Of a stretch of DNA of 36,630 bases, positions 16,097 to 26,810 are shown in pieces; position 1 is the stretch's first letter, and every line of letters starts with the position of its first letter. The position numbers and the translations under genes were made by a program. The notes beneath the pieces are model-generated. The model did not search any database, was not told the origin of the DNA, and saw only the letters and a list, made by a program, of their open reading frames with translations. Source of the stretch: Marinifilaceae bacterium (lineage in GTDB: Bacteria > Bacteroidota > Bacteroidia > Bacteroidales > Marinifilaceae); NCBI GenBank assembly GCA_016744515.1, contig JADGEF010000024.1, positions 1-36,630 of the forward strand, read 5' to 3'.

Positions 16097-17325
16097 ACCT
16101 CAACAAATATTCCAAACCAGTAATTCTCATCACTACTCTCTTAGGATGGATTTTTATTGTTCCTCTCACTTATCTGATTCCAAAAAAACGAAACCGAATG
16201 GTGCTTATGGGAGCAAAAGATGGTTTCTTTATCGATAATGTGAAGTTTTTCTTCTTGTATCTTTCAGAGAAAGAACCAGGTCAGGACTTTTATCTGTTGA
16301 CCGCTAACAAGGCTACCTATGAAACCCTTCGATCAGAATATTCAAACATTCTGTATTATCCATCTGCAAAGGCATATTGGATAATGCTTCGAAGCAAAGT
16401 GTTTGTTGTAGATAATTTTTCATGGATGGATAATTGTCGTTTTCAATTGTTTTGGAGAGCTAAGATTATTCAGATTTGGCATGGAATTGGGTTTAAGAAG
16501 ATCCAAAGAAGCAATAAGTATTTCATTAAGGAAACTAGCTCTTTATACCGACGATTCATTTTGAATTTTGTCGGGAAATTGCCTAAATATCAAGCAGTAA
16601 TCTCAACGGGAGAGTTTTTTACACGCGAATTTTTCCGTCCCGCTTTTCTTACCGAACATTTTATCGATACAGGCTATCCAAGAAACGATGTGATTGTGAA
16701 TCCATCGAAATATCAAAATGCATACATCAACTCTGATGTGGTAACAATTAATAAAGTGGCTGAGATGCGTAAAAAAGGAATAAAATCAATTCTTTATGCA
16801 CCAACTTTTCGCGATACAGGTGGCGATGGCATTTCTGATGGCATTTTGGATCTGGATAAATTGAACCAGTTTGCTCTGGCAAATAATTTTGTTTTTATTT
16901 TTAAGTTACATCCTCTACCTCAATATAAATCGATTAGCAATGATTTCGAACGAATAATTTGGTACGATAATGTGAAAGATGTTTACCCTTTTCTTCCTGA
17001 AGTAGATGGAATGATTAGTGACTATTCCTCAATTTACATGGATTATATCTTATTGAATCGCCCAATATTTTTCCTATTATACGATCGTGAAAAATACGAA
17101 ACAAAAGATCGTGAGCTACACGCTTTTTTTAATGATTTTCTTGTTGGCTCTATCTCTACAAATCAGAACAAATTAGAGATGGATCTTATTTATTGCTTTA
17201 CCCAAAAAGATGATTTTAAAGAAGAGCGATCAAAGATCATTGAGAAATCGTATTTAAATACTGATGATAGCAGCTCTCAACGAATTCTTAAATTCATTCA
17301 GGAATATTATCTTCGCAATAATTAA
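16093..17325 (+). CDS. CDP-glycerol:glycerophosphotransferase family protein (TagB/TagF-like), copy 2
   Basis: This 410-aa paralogue of the preceding gene begins with a hydrophobic segment (VILITTLLGWIFIVPLTYLI, about residues 10-29) that could anchor it to the inner membrane. It keeps WHGIGFKK (H130), LYAPTFRDTGG at about 234, FKLHPLP and ISDYSSIYMDYILLNRP (DYSSI at 310-314). Two divergent copies in a row would suit a primase/polymerase pair, as with TagB and TagF. Coupling to copy 1 through an ATGA overlap and a gap of only 14 nt to the cytidylyltransferase gene indicate one operon. Confidence 0.9.
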   Translation: MNLNKYSKPVILITTLLGWIFIVPLTYLIPKKRNRMVLMGAKDGFFIDNVKFFFLYLSEKEPGQDFYLLTANKATYETLRSEYSNILYYPSAKAYWIMLRSKVFVVDNFSWMDNCRFQLFWRAKIIQIWHGIGFKKIQRSNKYFIKETSSLYRRFILNFVGKLPKYQAVISTGEFFTREFFRPAFLTEHFIDTGYPRNDVIVNPSKYQNAYINSDVVTINKVAEMRKKGIKSILYAPTFRDTGGDGISDGILDLDKLNQFALANNFVFIFKLHPLPQYKSISNDFERIIWYDNVKDVYPFLPEVDGMISDYSSIYMDYILLNRPIFFLLYDREKYETKDRELHAFFNDFLVGSISTNQNKLEMDLIYCFTQKDDFKEERSKIIEKSYLNTDDSSSQRILKFIQEYYLRNN

Positions 17326-17339
17326 AAAAAACTTATACA

Positions 17340-17729
17340 ATGAAGAGAGTTATAACCTTCGGAACATACGATCTATTTCATATTGGACATTTACGTATTC
17401 TTGAACGTTCTAAGCAGAATGGCGATTACTTAATTGTTGGTATCTCCACAGATGCTTTAAACTATTCAAAGAAGCAGAAGAATCCTATTTATAGTCAAGA
17501 TGATAGAATGGATATTATCAAAGCACTTAATGTGGTCGATGAGGTTTTTTTCGAAGAATCTTTAGAACTTAAGGGTGAGTATATCAGAAAATACAAGGCC
17601 GATGTTTTAGTAATGGGTGACGATTGGGCAGGTCGATTCGATATGTTTAAAGACTTATGCGAAGTTGTTTATTTACCACGTACGCCATCTGTATCTACAA
17701 CAGAAATTATCGAAATTATTAAGAGATAG
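17340..17729 (+). CDS. tagD: Glycerol-3-phosphate cytidylyltransferase (TagD-like)
   Basis: This 129-aa protein is the size of Bacillus TagD. It has the nucleotidyltransferase signature GTYDLFHIGH (H14-x-x-H17) and the C-terminal RTPSVSTTEII segment, where TagD usually reads RTPGISTT. It makes CDP-glycerol from CTP and sn-glycerol-3-phosphate, the donor used by TagB/TagF-type transferases, two of which precede it. The pairing makes glycerol-phosphate the most likely polymer unit, although related cytidylyltransferases can use other substrates. Its stop codon abuts the stop of the convergent flippase with no intervening base. Confidence 0.92.
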   Translation: MKRVITFGTYDLFHIGHLRILERSKQNGDYLIVGISTDALNYSKKQKNPIYSQDDRMDIIKALNVVDEVFFEESLELKGEYIRKYKADVLVMGDDWAGRFDMFKDLCEVVYLPRTPSVSTTEIIEIIKR

Positions 17730-19268
17730 TTATCGCTTAATCAGTTTCATCGCAAACTCATTAAGATCTTTCGAAATACGAAAGATTAGAGATAATGCAA
17801 TATATATAATGCTTACAATTGCTCCTCGAACAATAATATCGATGATAAAAGAATCTTGCTTGGGGAGTAAATGTGCGATATAATAGGAAACAATGGCACT
17901 TACAATTACCAATATATATCGGTAGTTGAAAGGTTGGAATTTATATCGTCTTAGTAAGAAAAGATACTTCATCAGGTTGAAACAAAGACTTGCTATAAAA
18001 GATGCTAAGGCTGCTCCAATAATTCCCCATATTGGTATCATTATGGCATTGCTCACGACGATAATTCCTGCATAAATAATCAGGAATTGGGATTGTTTGC
18101 GATAAGCAGGGGAGTTTTGAATAACAACACCGCTAATTCCAGATAACATTAGAACGACATTGGATAAGCCAATAAATAGAACCACATACTTACCTTCAAT
18201 ATATTCTGGTGTGACTATCTGTAGTACATTATCAATATTCACCCACAAGCCAATAAATAAAAGGCACGCGAGCATAAATTGATGCAGTCCACTTTGAGCA
18301 TAGGTTTTTGATATGGTTTTAAGATCTTTCTTCTTCCAGGCTTCAGCTATTATGGTACTGGAAATTTTATTTAGCGAGCGAGCTGGCATAGATATTAAAA
18401 CACCAAAACTAGCCATAACCGTAAATATCCCTGTGGCTCCCAGACTTAACATACCCGTAATCATGAACTTGTCAATTTGCGATGCTAGTTTACCTCCAAA
18501 GTTGTTTAGGAGTCCATAAAGTGATGTGTCTATCATGATCTTTTTCAGATCGGGCTTAATGAAATTGAGTTGAGGTTTGAAGGAGACTTGTTTGCGACTG
18601 ATTAGTAGCCCAAAGAGCAAAACAGTTGGTAGGCAGTAAGCTGCTACATAAATAAAAATCAACTGATCGAATTTGATATACTCTTTCCAAAATAAAATTA
18701 AACTCGCTAAAACAATAATCTTGAAGACAATATCCCTTAAAAAAGTTCCTGAAATTGCATCGTATAGAACTCGATTGTAGCCATCGAATAAATTGAAGAA
18801 TAGGCTGAAGAAAGCCAGAGGGATTAAATAAATAAGGTAATTCAGGTTTAGAGAAGCATTTCCTTCAAAATAACTAGCTGCAAAGGGCTGTAAAGAAAAG
18901 TAAGCTACTAGCGAAATTGCAAATCCCAATAATCCAGCACAAAAAAGAATGAACATGAAACCGTTGTGTTGGTTTTCTTTATTCCGAAAGTAGGGGAATA
19001 AGCGTGAGATAACGGCACCAAAGCCCAGAGTCGAAAATTGAGCAACAATCATAGTGGTCGCAATCAACCAGGATAGCAAGCCAACTTCTTCAGTAGAGAG
19101 AAATCGAGGGTATAGAATAGCCGTATTAACGAGGCCAAGTATGGCTCCTGAATAGGAGAAAATAGATCCAATAATGGTTTGTTTACGGATAATTCCCAAT
19201 GTGATTCTCTTTAGCGTGAAGTTTGAATAATCAAAAGTAATAAAACTAAAGAGAAAATTCTTATCCAA
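17730..19268 (-). CDS. Polysaccharide/lipid-linked polymer flippase (Wzx/MATE-like)
   Basis: This 512-aa integral membrane protein has roughly 12-14 hydrophobic segments, and its start, IIRKQTIIGSIFSYSGAILG, is typical of Bacteroidota oligosaccharide flippases of the Polysacc_synt/MATE superfamily. Such proteins move undecaprenyl-linked glycans across the inner membrane. The annotated ATG adds about 23 residues (MDKNFLFSFITFDYSNF...) before the conserved start. The TTG at 19197-19199 may be the true start. It is convergent with the TagD-like gene with zero spacing and could export the product of that cluster, although it is on the opposite strand. Confidence 0.86.
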   Translation of the reverse strand: MDKNFLFSFITFDYSNFTLKRITLGIIRKQTIIGSIFSYSGAILGLVNTAILYPRFLSTEEVGLLSWLIATTMIVAQFSTLGFGAVISRLFPYFRNKENQHNGFMFILFCAGLLGFAISLVAYFSLQPFAASYFEGNASLNLNYLIYLIPLAFFSLFFNLFDGYNRVLYDAISGTFLRDIVFKIIVLASLILFWKEYIKFDQLIFIYVAAYCLPTVLLFGLLISRKQVSFKPQLNFIKPDLKKIMIDTSLYGLLNNFGGKLASQIDKFMITGMLSLGATGIFTVMASFGVLISMPARSLNKISSTIIAEAWKKKDLKTISKTYAQSGLHQFMLACLLFIGLWVNIDNVLQIVTPEYIEGKYVVLFIGLSNVVLMLSGISGVVIQNSPAYRKQSQFLIIYAGIIVVSNAIMIPIWGIIGAALASFIASLCFNLMKYLFLLRRYKFQPFNYRYILVIVSAIVSYYIAHLLPKQDSFIIDIIVRGAIVSIIYIALSLIFRISKDLNEFAMKLIKR

Positions 19269-19395
19269 AATTGGGACTTCTGTTAAAGATGAAAGTCATG
19301 CTGAGATATTTAAGCTTAAAGAACACAAATTTTATACGGCAAAAATATTGAGTAAATTACTCGGGATCTAAAGCTCTATTTCTCATTAAAAATTG

Positions 19396-19403
19396 TATTT
19401 TCG
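19396..19403 (+). promoter_or_regulatory. Possible -7 box upstream of ftsX
   Basis: TATTTTCG lies about 40 nt before the ftsX ATG and matches TAnnTTTG at all but one specified position. No good -33 element was found. Confidence 0.22.
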
Positions 19404-19443
19404 CATGTTGCCATAAATTTACATTCATAATAAAATAATTAGC

Positions 19444-20316
19444 ATGGCTCAAAGCAATAAAGCTTCAAAACGTCGTTTAAGAACTTCATATTTTAGTTCG
19501 ATAATCAGTATTTCATTGGTTCTGTTTATGTTGGGACTTATGGGTTTACTGGTATTGAATGCTAAGCAGCTATCCAATTACGTGAAAGAAAATATCGGTC
19601 TTTCGGTTGTATTAAAGGATAATGTGAAGGAAGTTGAGATTCGTCGTTTGCAAAAAACGCTTGATGCTAGTTCTTTTGTAAAATCAACCAAGTTTATAGA
19701 TAAGGAAACTGCAGCTAAGGATTTACAAAAGGATTTGGGCGAGGATTTTGTTTCGTTTTTAGGCTATAATCCTTTGTTGGCGACTATTGATGTGAAACTT
19801 TATGCGGATTATGCCAATCCCGAGAGTATTGCTAAGATAGAGAAGAACCTTTCGAAACACGAAGAAATTCAGGAGATCTATTATCAGAAATCATTGGTTC
19901 ATTTGGTTAATGAGAATGTGAAAAAGATTAGTTTAATTCTGCTTGCATTTAGTGGCTTGCTTTTTCTGATATCGGTAACTTTGATTAATAACACCATTCG
20001 TTTATCGATATACTCACACCGAATGTTGATTAAAACAATGCAATTGGTTGGGGCGACAAGAGGTTTTATTCGTAAACCATTTATTGGGAGAAGTTTTTGG
20101 CATGGCGTCTTGGGAGCTATCATTGCTAATCTGCTTTTAACAGGTGTCATTTATATCTCGCAACGAGAATTGCGCGAAGTTATCACCTTTGAAAATGTAG
20201 AAGTTCTGGGTCTATTGTTTATTCTAATCATTCTGATTGGGATTGTAATTACATGGATTTCAACTTTTTTTGCGGTGAATAAATTTTTAAGAATCGATAC
20301 GAGACATTTATATTAG
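19444..20316 (+). CDS. ftsX: Cell division protein FtsX
   Basis: This 290-aa protein is the permease-like partner of FtsE at the septum, which activates peptidoglycan hydrolases. A cytoplasmic N-terminus (KASKRRLRTSYFSSIISISL) leads into the first transmembrane helix. A periplasmic extracellular-loop domain of about 110 residues follows, then the FtsX core with helices near residues 160-185 and in the C-terminal half (LLFILIILIGIVITWIS). The segment TIRLSIYSHRMLIKTMQLVG is the hallmark cytoplasmic loop (pattern NTIRL...I...M.LVGA) of the family. It heads a conserved Bacteroidota gene string with DUF3098, uppP, truB and queA. No ftsE is in the window. Confidence 0.93.
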   Translation: MAQSNKASKRRLRTSYFSSIISISLVLFMLGLMGLLVLNAKQLSNYVKENIGLSVVLKDNVKEVEIRRLQKTLDASSFVKSTKFIDKETAAKDLQKDLGEDFVSFLGYNPLLATIDVKLYADYANPESIAKIEKNLSKHEEIQEIYYQKSLVHLVNENVKKISLILLAFSGLLFLISVTLINNTIRLSIYSHRMLIKTMQLVGATRGFIRKPFIGRSFWHGVLGAIIANLLLTGVIYISQRELREVITFENVEVLGLLFILIILIGIVITWISTFFAVNKFLRIDTRHLY

Positions 20317-20452
20317 AATGCCAAGCAGTAGAACAATAATTTTTTAACAAGACTAATATTTATTATTATATAGTCATATGAAACATCCATGACAATGAGA
20401 TTTTGGCACACCGAGAAATGATTAAAATAGCTCCAAACAGAAGCTGTAAATC

Positions 20453-20503
20453 ATCTCATATCTCATATCTCATATCTTGATACTCATATCTAATTTTAAA
20501 CAT
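20453..20503. repeat. Heptanucleotide repeat in the leader of the DUF3098 gene
   Basis: ATCTCAT is repeated three times exactly (20453-20473), then degenerates as ATCTTGAT, ACTCAT and ATCTAAT up to about 20494. The start codon follows at 20504. The placement matches the 7-bp repeats before the genes at 12262 and 23912. Confidence 0.7.
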
Positions 20504-20746
20504 ATGAACAAAGACGATAAAAAACTCGAATTTGCTTTGGCAAAAGAAAATTACAAGCTGTTGCTGATTGGTTTTGTTATTATCATCATTGGATTCTTGC
20601 TGATGATGGGTGGAGGATCAGAAGATCCAACTGTATTTGACAAAGATATTTTTAGCTTTCGTAGAATTACATTAGCACCTATGGTTGTTCTTTTCGGATT
20701 TGCTTTCGAAATTTACGCTATCATGAAACGACCTAAAGAGAAATAG
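20504..20746 (+). CDS. DUF3098 family small membrane protein
   Basis: This 80-aa protein starts MNKDDKKLEFALAKENYKLL and has two hydrophobic helices, LLIGFVIIIIGFLLMMGGG and LAPMVVLFGFAFEIYAIM. Between them is the GGSEDPTVFDKDIFSFRRIT segment that marks DUF3098. Function is unknown, but the gene is commonly found between ftsX and uppP in Bacteroidota, which hints at an envelope role. An upstream in-frame ATG at 20477 lies within the repeat-rich leader and would add an implausible MILISNFKH, so the internal ATG is preferred. Confidence 0.85.
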   Translation: MNKDDKKLEFALAKENYKLLLIGFVIIIIGFLLMMGGGSEDPTVFDKDIFSFRRITLAPMVVLFGFAFEIYAIMKRPKEK

Positions 20747-20843
20747 ATAAAAAATAGGAAAGTCACATTCCCTAAAACATTAGAAACATTAACAAATATC
20801 CGACAGTTTAGACTGCTCGGCTTTTGTATTTTAAAAAGAAGCA

Positions 20844-21632
20844 ATGGATTGGATAGAAGCCCTTATTTTAGGATTAGTACAAGGATTAACAGAATTCTTA
20901 CCAGTTAGTTCTAGCGGTCATTTAGAAATTGGGAAAGCCCTTTTGGGTGTACAAGCCGAAGATAACTTGAGATTTACTGTTGTTGTTCATGGCGCTACAG
21001 TTTTGAGTACACTTTTCGTTTTTCGTAAAGATATATTGGCTTTACTTCAGGGCTTGTTTGAGTTTAAGTGGAACGAGCCAACTCAATATGTAGCTAAAAT
21101 TGCATTATCAATGCTTCCTATAGCTATAGTTGGGCTTTTCTTTAAAGATCAGGTTGAAGAGATTTTTAATACCGATAAAATCTTGTTTTTAGTTGGCTGT
21201 ATGCTACTAGTTACAGCGGCCTTATTAGCCTTTACGTTTTACGCTAAACAAAAGGAAAAAGAGATTAGCTTTTGCGATGCTTTTATTATTGGTGTTGCAC
21301 AAACTTGTGCAGTGCTTCCAGGTATTTCACGTTCAGGTTCGACCATTGCTACAGGTTTACTTCTAGGAAATAAGAAGTCTGAAGTGGCTAAGTTTTCTTT
21401 CTTAATGGTACTTGTTCCAATTATTGGGGAAAATATACTAAGTATCTTTAGAACTGATGTCTCTACTGCTGCCAGCATTAATACGTCAATATTAATTGTA
21501 GGTTTTATTGCAGCCTTTGCATCAGGATTGCTGGCATGTAGTTGGATGATTAAATTGGTGAAAAAGGGCAAGTTGATTTATTTTGCAATTTATTGTCTGA
21601 TTATCGGACTGATTGCCATTTTTGCATTCTAA
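20844..21632 (+). CDS. uppP: Undecaprenyl-diphosphatase UppP (BacA)
   Basis: This 262-aa inner-membrane enzyme dephosphorylates undecaprenyl diphosphate to recycle the lipid carrier used for peptidoglycan and surface glycans. Both family motifs are intact: [20 protein letters not shown] (E17, H26) near the N-terminus and [20 protein letters not shown] in the middle, containing the catalytic PGxSRSG. Several hydrophobic helices complete the fold. It serves the same undecaprenyl pool that the surface-polymer cluster and the polyprenyl synthetase would need. Confidence 0.96.
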   Translation: MDWIEALILGLVQGLTEFLPVSSSGHLEIGKALLGVQAEDNLRFTVVVHGATVLSTLFVFRKDILALLQGLFEFKWNEPTQYVAKIALSMLPIAIVGLFFKDQVEEIFNTDKILFLVGCMLLVTAALLAFTFYAKQKEKEISFCDAFIIGVAQTCAVLPGISRSGSTIATGLLLGNKKSEVAKFSFLMVLVPIIGENILSIFRTDVSTAASINTSILIVGFIAAFASGLLACSWMIKLVKKGKLIYFAIYCLIIGLIAIFAF

Positions 21633-21724
21633 AATAGTGCTAAAAGTAAAATTTAAGGCGAAAGAGTAAAGTTATTTTACCCTTTCACTTATTTACTCAT
21701 TCATCTTTTTTACAAAACAGACGC

Positions 21725-22429
21725 ATGATTAAATTTGAGGTAGATCAAGATTTTCAAATAGGTTCGTTTATTCTTCTAAACAAACCATATAAGTGGACTT
21801 CTTTTGATTTGGTGAATAAAGTAAAATTCAAGCTGAAGCATAAATACGATCTTAAAAAAATTAAGGTTGGACATGCAGGAACGCTTGATCCGTTGGCTAC
21901 TGGCTTGATGATTGTTTGTACAGGAAAGTACACCAAACGTATCGACACCTATCAGGCTCAGGTTAAAGAGTATATTGCGACGCTAAAATTGGGTTCAAGC
22001 ACACCATCATTCGATTTGGAAACAGAGGTTAATGAAACCTACCCAACAGAACATATCGATAGAGCCTTAATTGATGAAACCTTAAAAGGATTTTTAGGAG
22101 AGATTCGTCAACGACCACCAGCTTATTCTGCTATTAAAATTGATGGTAAAAGAGCATACGAGTACGCTAGAAAAGGGCAAGAAGTTGAGATTAAGGAGAA
22201 GATCCTTGTGATTGATGAAATTGAGGTTTTAAGCTTTGAAGCGGATGTTCTGAAAATAAAAGTGGTTTGTAGTAAAGGAACATATATTAGAGCACTGGCT
22301 CGCGACATAGGACATAAATTAAATAGTGGTGCTCATCTTATTGCTTTAGAGCGAACTCGAATTGGCGAATTTAAAACAGATCAGGCACTTGAAATAGAAG
22401 ATTTTGTAAGTTATTTAGATAATTTATAA
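21725..22429 (+). CDS. truB: tRNA pseudouridine(55) synthase TruB
   Basis: This 234-aa protein converts U55 in the T-loop of tRNAs to pseudouridine. The catalytic motif GHAGTLDPLATGLM contains the nucleophile D55. It is preceded by ILLNKPYKWTSFDLV and followed by RPPAYSAIKIDGKRAYEYAR and GTYIRALARDIG, all standard TruB motifs. It is the short bacterial form without an extended PUA domain. It lies 92 nt after uppP, in the conserved cluster order. Confidence 0.96.
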   Translation: MIKFEVDQDFQIGSFILLNKPYKWTSFDLVNKVKFKLKHKYDLKKIKVGHAGTLDPLATGLMIVCTGKYTKRIDTYQAQVKEYIATLKLGSSTPSFDLETEVNETYPTEHIDRALIDETLKGFLGEIRQRPPAYSAIKIDGKRAYEYARKGQEVEIKEKILVIDEIEVLSFEADVLKIKVVCSKGTYIRALARDIGHKLNSGAHLIALERTRIGEFKTDQALEIEDFVSYLDNL

Positions 22430-22615
22430 CTATCTTGCAGCCATTTTCGTAAAGTTTTCACTGTTGAGAAAAAGTGCACTTGTATTAACTTGCTGTATGT
22501 GAGTTGAAAAGCTTGTGTGGTTGTGTAATGTAATCAAATTAATTCTCATCAGTCCGTATAATTTAGGGTTCTTTTGAACTCATATCTATCATCAAAAATA
22601 TCTAAAGTCAGCCTT

Positions 22616-23665
22616 ATGAAGTTATCTAAGTTTAAGTTTACTTTACCTCAAGAACTTATTGCTTTACATCCTGCCTACAATCGTGACGAATCTCGATTGA
22701 TGGTACTTCACAAAGATACCGGAGAGATTGAGCACCGTATTTTTAAAGATGTTATCGAATATTTCGATAATGAAGATGTTATGGTATTTAATAATACCAA
22801 GGTTTTTCCTGCCCGTTTATATGGAAATAAAGAAAAGACAGGTGCTGAGATTGAAGTATTCTTATTGCGAGAGTTAAATCGTGAGCAAAGACTATGGGAT
22901 GTTTTAGTTGACCCTGCACGTAAAATACGTATTGGAAACAAATTATATTTTGGCGATGACGATTTGTTAGTTGCTGAAGTAATTGATAATACGACATCGA
23001 GAGGTAGAACACTTCGCTTCTTATTTGATGGTCCTTACGAAGAGTTTAAACAAGCTTTATATAATTTAGGAGAAACACCACTTCCTAAGTTTATCAATCG
23101 TGAGGTTGAAGCTGAAGATGCTGAGCGTTTTCAAACAATTTTTGCTAAGCACGAAGGAGCTGTTGCAGCACCAACTGCAGGTATGCACTTCAGTCGTGAG
23201 TTAATGAAGCGTCTTGAGATTAAAGGAGTTGATTTTGCTGAAGTTACACTTCACGTAGGTTTAGGTAATTTTAGAGATGTTGATGTTGAAGATTTGACTA
23301 AGCACAGAATGGATTCTGAACAGATCTTTATCGAAGATGAAGCTGTGGAAGTTGTGAACAAAGCTAAAAAAGGAAAGCATAAAGTCTGTGCTGTAGGAAC
23401 CACTACTGTTCGTACACTTGAGAGTTCTGTTTCAACAATGGGTACACTAAAACCTTTTGAAGGGTGGACGAATAAATTTTTATTCCCTCCTCATGAGTTC
23501 AGAATTCCAGATGCAATGATTTCTAATTTCCACTTACCATATTCTACTTTAATGATGATGGTAGCTGCTTTTGGTGGTTACGATAAAATAATGGAATGTT
23601 ACGAGATTGCAATCAAAGAAAAATACCGTTTCGGAACTTATGGTGATGCTATTTTAATTATCTGA
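22616..23665 (+). CDS. queA: S-adenosylmethionine:tRNA ribosyltransferase-isomerase QueA
   Basis: This 349-aa protein transfers the ribosyl part of SAM to preQ1-modified tRNA to form epoxyqueuosine. It shows family segments from the start, [18 protein letters not shown], through [38 protein letters not shown] and [16 protein letters not shown]. The ATG at 22616 is preferred, because an upstream in-frame ATG at 22574 would add 14 residues that are not part of the family. It closes the ftsX-uppP-truB cluster and ends before a strong terminator. Confidence 0.95.
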   Translation: MKLSKFKFTLPQELIALHPAYNRDESRLMVLHKDTGEIEHRIFKDVIEYFDNEDVMVFNNTKVFPARLYGNKEKTGAEIEVFLLRELNREQRLWDVLVDPARKIRIGNKLYFGDDDLLVAEVIDNTTSRGRTLRFLFDGPYEEFKQALYNLGETPLPKFINREVEAEDAERFQTIFAKHEGAVAAPTAGMHFSRELMKRLEIKGVDFAEVTLHVGLGNFRDVDVEDLTKHRMDSEQIFIEDEAVEVVNKAKKGKHKVCAVGTTTVRTLESSVSTMGTLKPFEGWTNKFLFPPHEFRIPDAMISNFHLPYSTLMMMVAAFGGYDKIMECYEIAIKEKYRFGTYGDAILII

Positions 23666-23696
23666 TAAGTTTTATCAGAAGCCAGAATATTTTTTT

Positions 23697-23731
23697 AGAG
23701 CCACTTCTTTTATATAGGAGTGGCTCTTTTG
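23697..23731 (+). terminator. Rho-independent terminator after queA
   Basis: AGAGCCACT (23697-23705) pairs with AGTGGCTCT (23719-23727) and is followed by a T-rich tail. A T-run also precedes the stem, so it could act in both directions. It lies 31 nt after the queA stop. Confidence 0.85.
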
Positions 23732-23777
23732 TTTGTTAAGATTTTAAAAAGGAGGCTTAATGCGTTTAATTTTTTTT

Positions 23778-23785
23778 TACTTTAG
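23778..23785 (+). promoter_or_regulatory. Possible -7 box for the polyprenyl synthetase gene
   Basis: TACTTTAG follows a run of T residues, as in the arrangement at 12160. It is one mismatch from TAnnTTTG and lies 126 nt before the start codon. Confidence 0.3.
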
Positions 23786-23876
23786 TGCACTTGAAAAATT
23801 AGATGTTAGTTTTTGAGATCTCAGACATGAGATAATTTCAAAAAGATGAGTTCGTTTCTGAAAGGTGGAATTTTTC

Positions 23877-23904
23877 TCTCAAATCTAAAATCTCAAATCT
23901 ATAC
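23877..23904. repeat. Heptanucleotide tandem repeat just upstream of the polyprenyl synthetase gene
   Basis: TCTCAAA, TCTAAAA, TCTCAAA and TCTATAC follow with an exact 7-bp period, ending 7 nt before the ATG at 23912. Confidence 0.7.
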
Positions 23905-23911
23905 TTAAATT

Positions 23912-24886
23912 ATGTACACTTTTAACGAACTTCAAACTCAAATCGAAAAAAGAATTGATGCTTTGGAGTTTTCTGCTCCTCCTGAAGGGCTTTTCGAGCC
24001 AATGAAATACATTCTTTCTATTGGTGGTAAGCGACTACGTCCTATTCTAGTTTTAATGGCTGCCAATCTTTTTAAGAGCAATCTTGAGAAAGTTTATTTG
24101 CCAGCAATTGGGATTGAGATTTTCCATAATTTCACTCTTTTACATGATGATGTTATGGATAATGCTCCAATCAGAAGAAATATGTCTACAGTTCACGAAA
24201 AATGGAATTCAAACGTAGCTATTCTTTCAGGTGATGCCATGTCAATTAAAGCCTATCAGTTTATTGTCAGTTGTGAGAATCAATATTTAAGTTCAGTGCT
24301 TAATGTTTTTAATCAGACTGCACTTGAGGTATGTGAAGGACAACAGTTCGATATGGAGTTTGAAAACAGAACTGATGTACGTGTAGAGGAATACCTTAAT
24401 ATGATCCGTCTTAAAACGGCTGTTCTTTTAGGAGGCAGTCTTAAAATGGGTGCTATTATGGGCGATGCTGATGAAAAAGATGCAGATGCTCTATATCAAT
24501 TTGGATTAAACTTAGGAATGGCTTTCCAGCTACAGGATGATATGCTTGATACATTTGGTAACGAAGCAGTATTCGGGAAGAAAATTGGTGGTGATATTCT
24601 TTGTAATAAGAAGACGTTCTTACTAATTAAAGCTCAGGAATTGGCTCAAGGAGATGCGAAAACAGAACTTGAACAATGGATAAGTGGAGAAGATTTTAAT
24701 ATTGAAGAAAAAATTGCTGCTGTTAGAAAGATTTATGAGGACTTAAATGTTCGAGATTTAGCCGATCTTGAGATTGATAGATATTTTAATTTATGCCAAG
24801 ATTATTTAGCATCAGTGACAGTTGATGACAAGAAAAAAGAAGACTTAAGTTTGCTCGTAAAGCGATTAATAAATCGTTCCGTTTAA
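23912..24886 (+). CDS. Polyprenyl (trans-isoprenyl diphosphate) synthetase
   Basis: This 324-aa protein condenses isopentenyl diphosphate with allylic diphosphates. It has GGKRLRPIL (about 38-46), the first aspartate-rich motif LLHDDVMDNAPIRR (D79, D80, D83) and the second motif FQLQDDMLDTFGNE. Length and motifs fit a medium- to long-chain synthase supplying quinone side chains or similar lipids. The chain length cannot be fixed from sequence, and geranylgeranyl or octaprenyl products are both possible. It is monocistronic by spacing, with a terminator upstream and 94 nt before atpD. Confidence 0.9.
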   Translation: MYTFNELQTQIEKRIDALEFSAPPEGLFEPMKYILSIGGKRLRPILVLMAANLFKSNLEKVYLPAIGIEIFHNFTLLHDDVMDNAPIRRNMSTVHEKWNSNVAILSGDAMSIKAYQFIVSCENQYLSSVLNVFNQTALEVCEGQQFDMEFENRTDVRVEEYLNMIRLKTAVLLGGSLKMGAIMGDADEKDADALYQFGLNLGMAFQLQDDMLDTFGNEAVFGKKIGGDILCNKKTFLLIKAQELAQGDAKTELEQWISGEDFNIEEKIAAVRKIYEDLNVRDLADLEIDRYFNLCQDYLASVTVDDKKKEDLSLLVKRLINRSV

Positions 24887-24923
24887 GATGATTAAAAATA
24901 TAAGATAAATTCATCCTTTTTAA

Positions 24924-26492
<1,569 letters not shown>

Positions 26493-26550
26493 TATAAAGG
26501 TGTTTTAAGTGCTTATAGAAATTAGCACTTGTAACTTTAAATTGATAAGA

Positions 26551-26787
26551 ATGCTTTTAGAAATTGTAACTCCTGAGAAAAAAATGTTTTCGGGTGAAGT
26601 CGATCTAATTCAATTACCAGGAATTAGTGGTTCTTTTGAGATACTAAAGAATCACGCTCCAATAATCTCAACTCTTGATCGTGGTGTTATTAAAATTAAG
26701 ACCGTTGAAGGGAAAGAACAATTGTTCGAAGTTGATGGAGGTGTAGTTGAATGTAAAAAGAATATCGTAACGGTTTTGGCTGATTAA
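26551..26787 (+). CDS. atpC: F0F1 ATP synthase subunit epsilon (short form)
   Basis: This 78-aa protein starts MLLEIVTPEKKMFSGEVDLI and covers only the N-terminal beta-sandwich (QLPGISGSFEILKNHAPIIS, FEVDGGVVECKKN). The C-terminal helical hairpin that inhibits ATP hydrolysis in many bacteria is absent. Such short epsilon subunits are usual in Bacteroidota, so this is not a truncation artefact. The internal ATG at 26551 is preferred to the frame start at 26509. It follows atpD by 58 nt. Confidence 0.93.
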   Translation: MLLEIVTPEKKMFSGEVDLIQLPGISGSFEILKNHAPIISTLDRGVIKIKTVEGKEQLFEVDGGVVECKKNIVTVLAD

Positions 26788-26810
26788 GCTAATAAGTTTC
26801 AAAATATTTT

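Noticed and set aside
26551..26787. AtpC looks truncated
   Set aside because: Short epsilon subunits without the C-terminal helical hairpin are normal in Bacteroidota.
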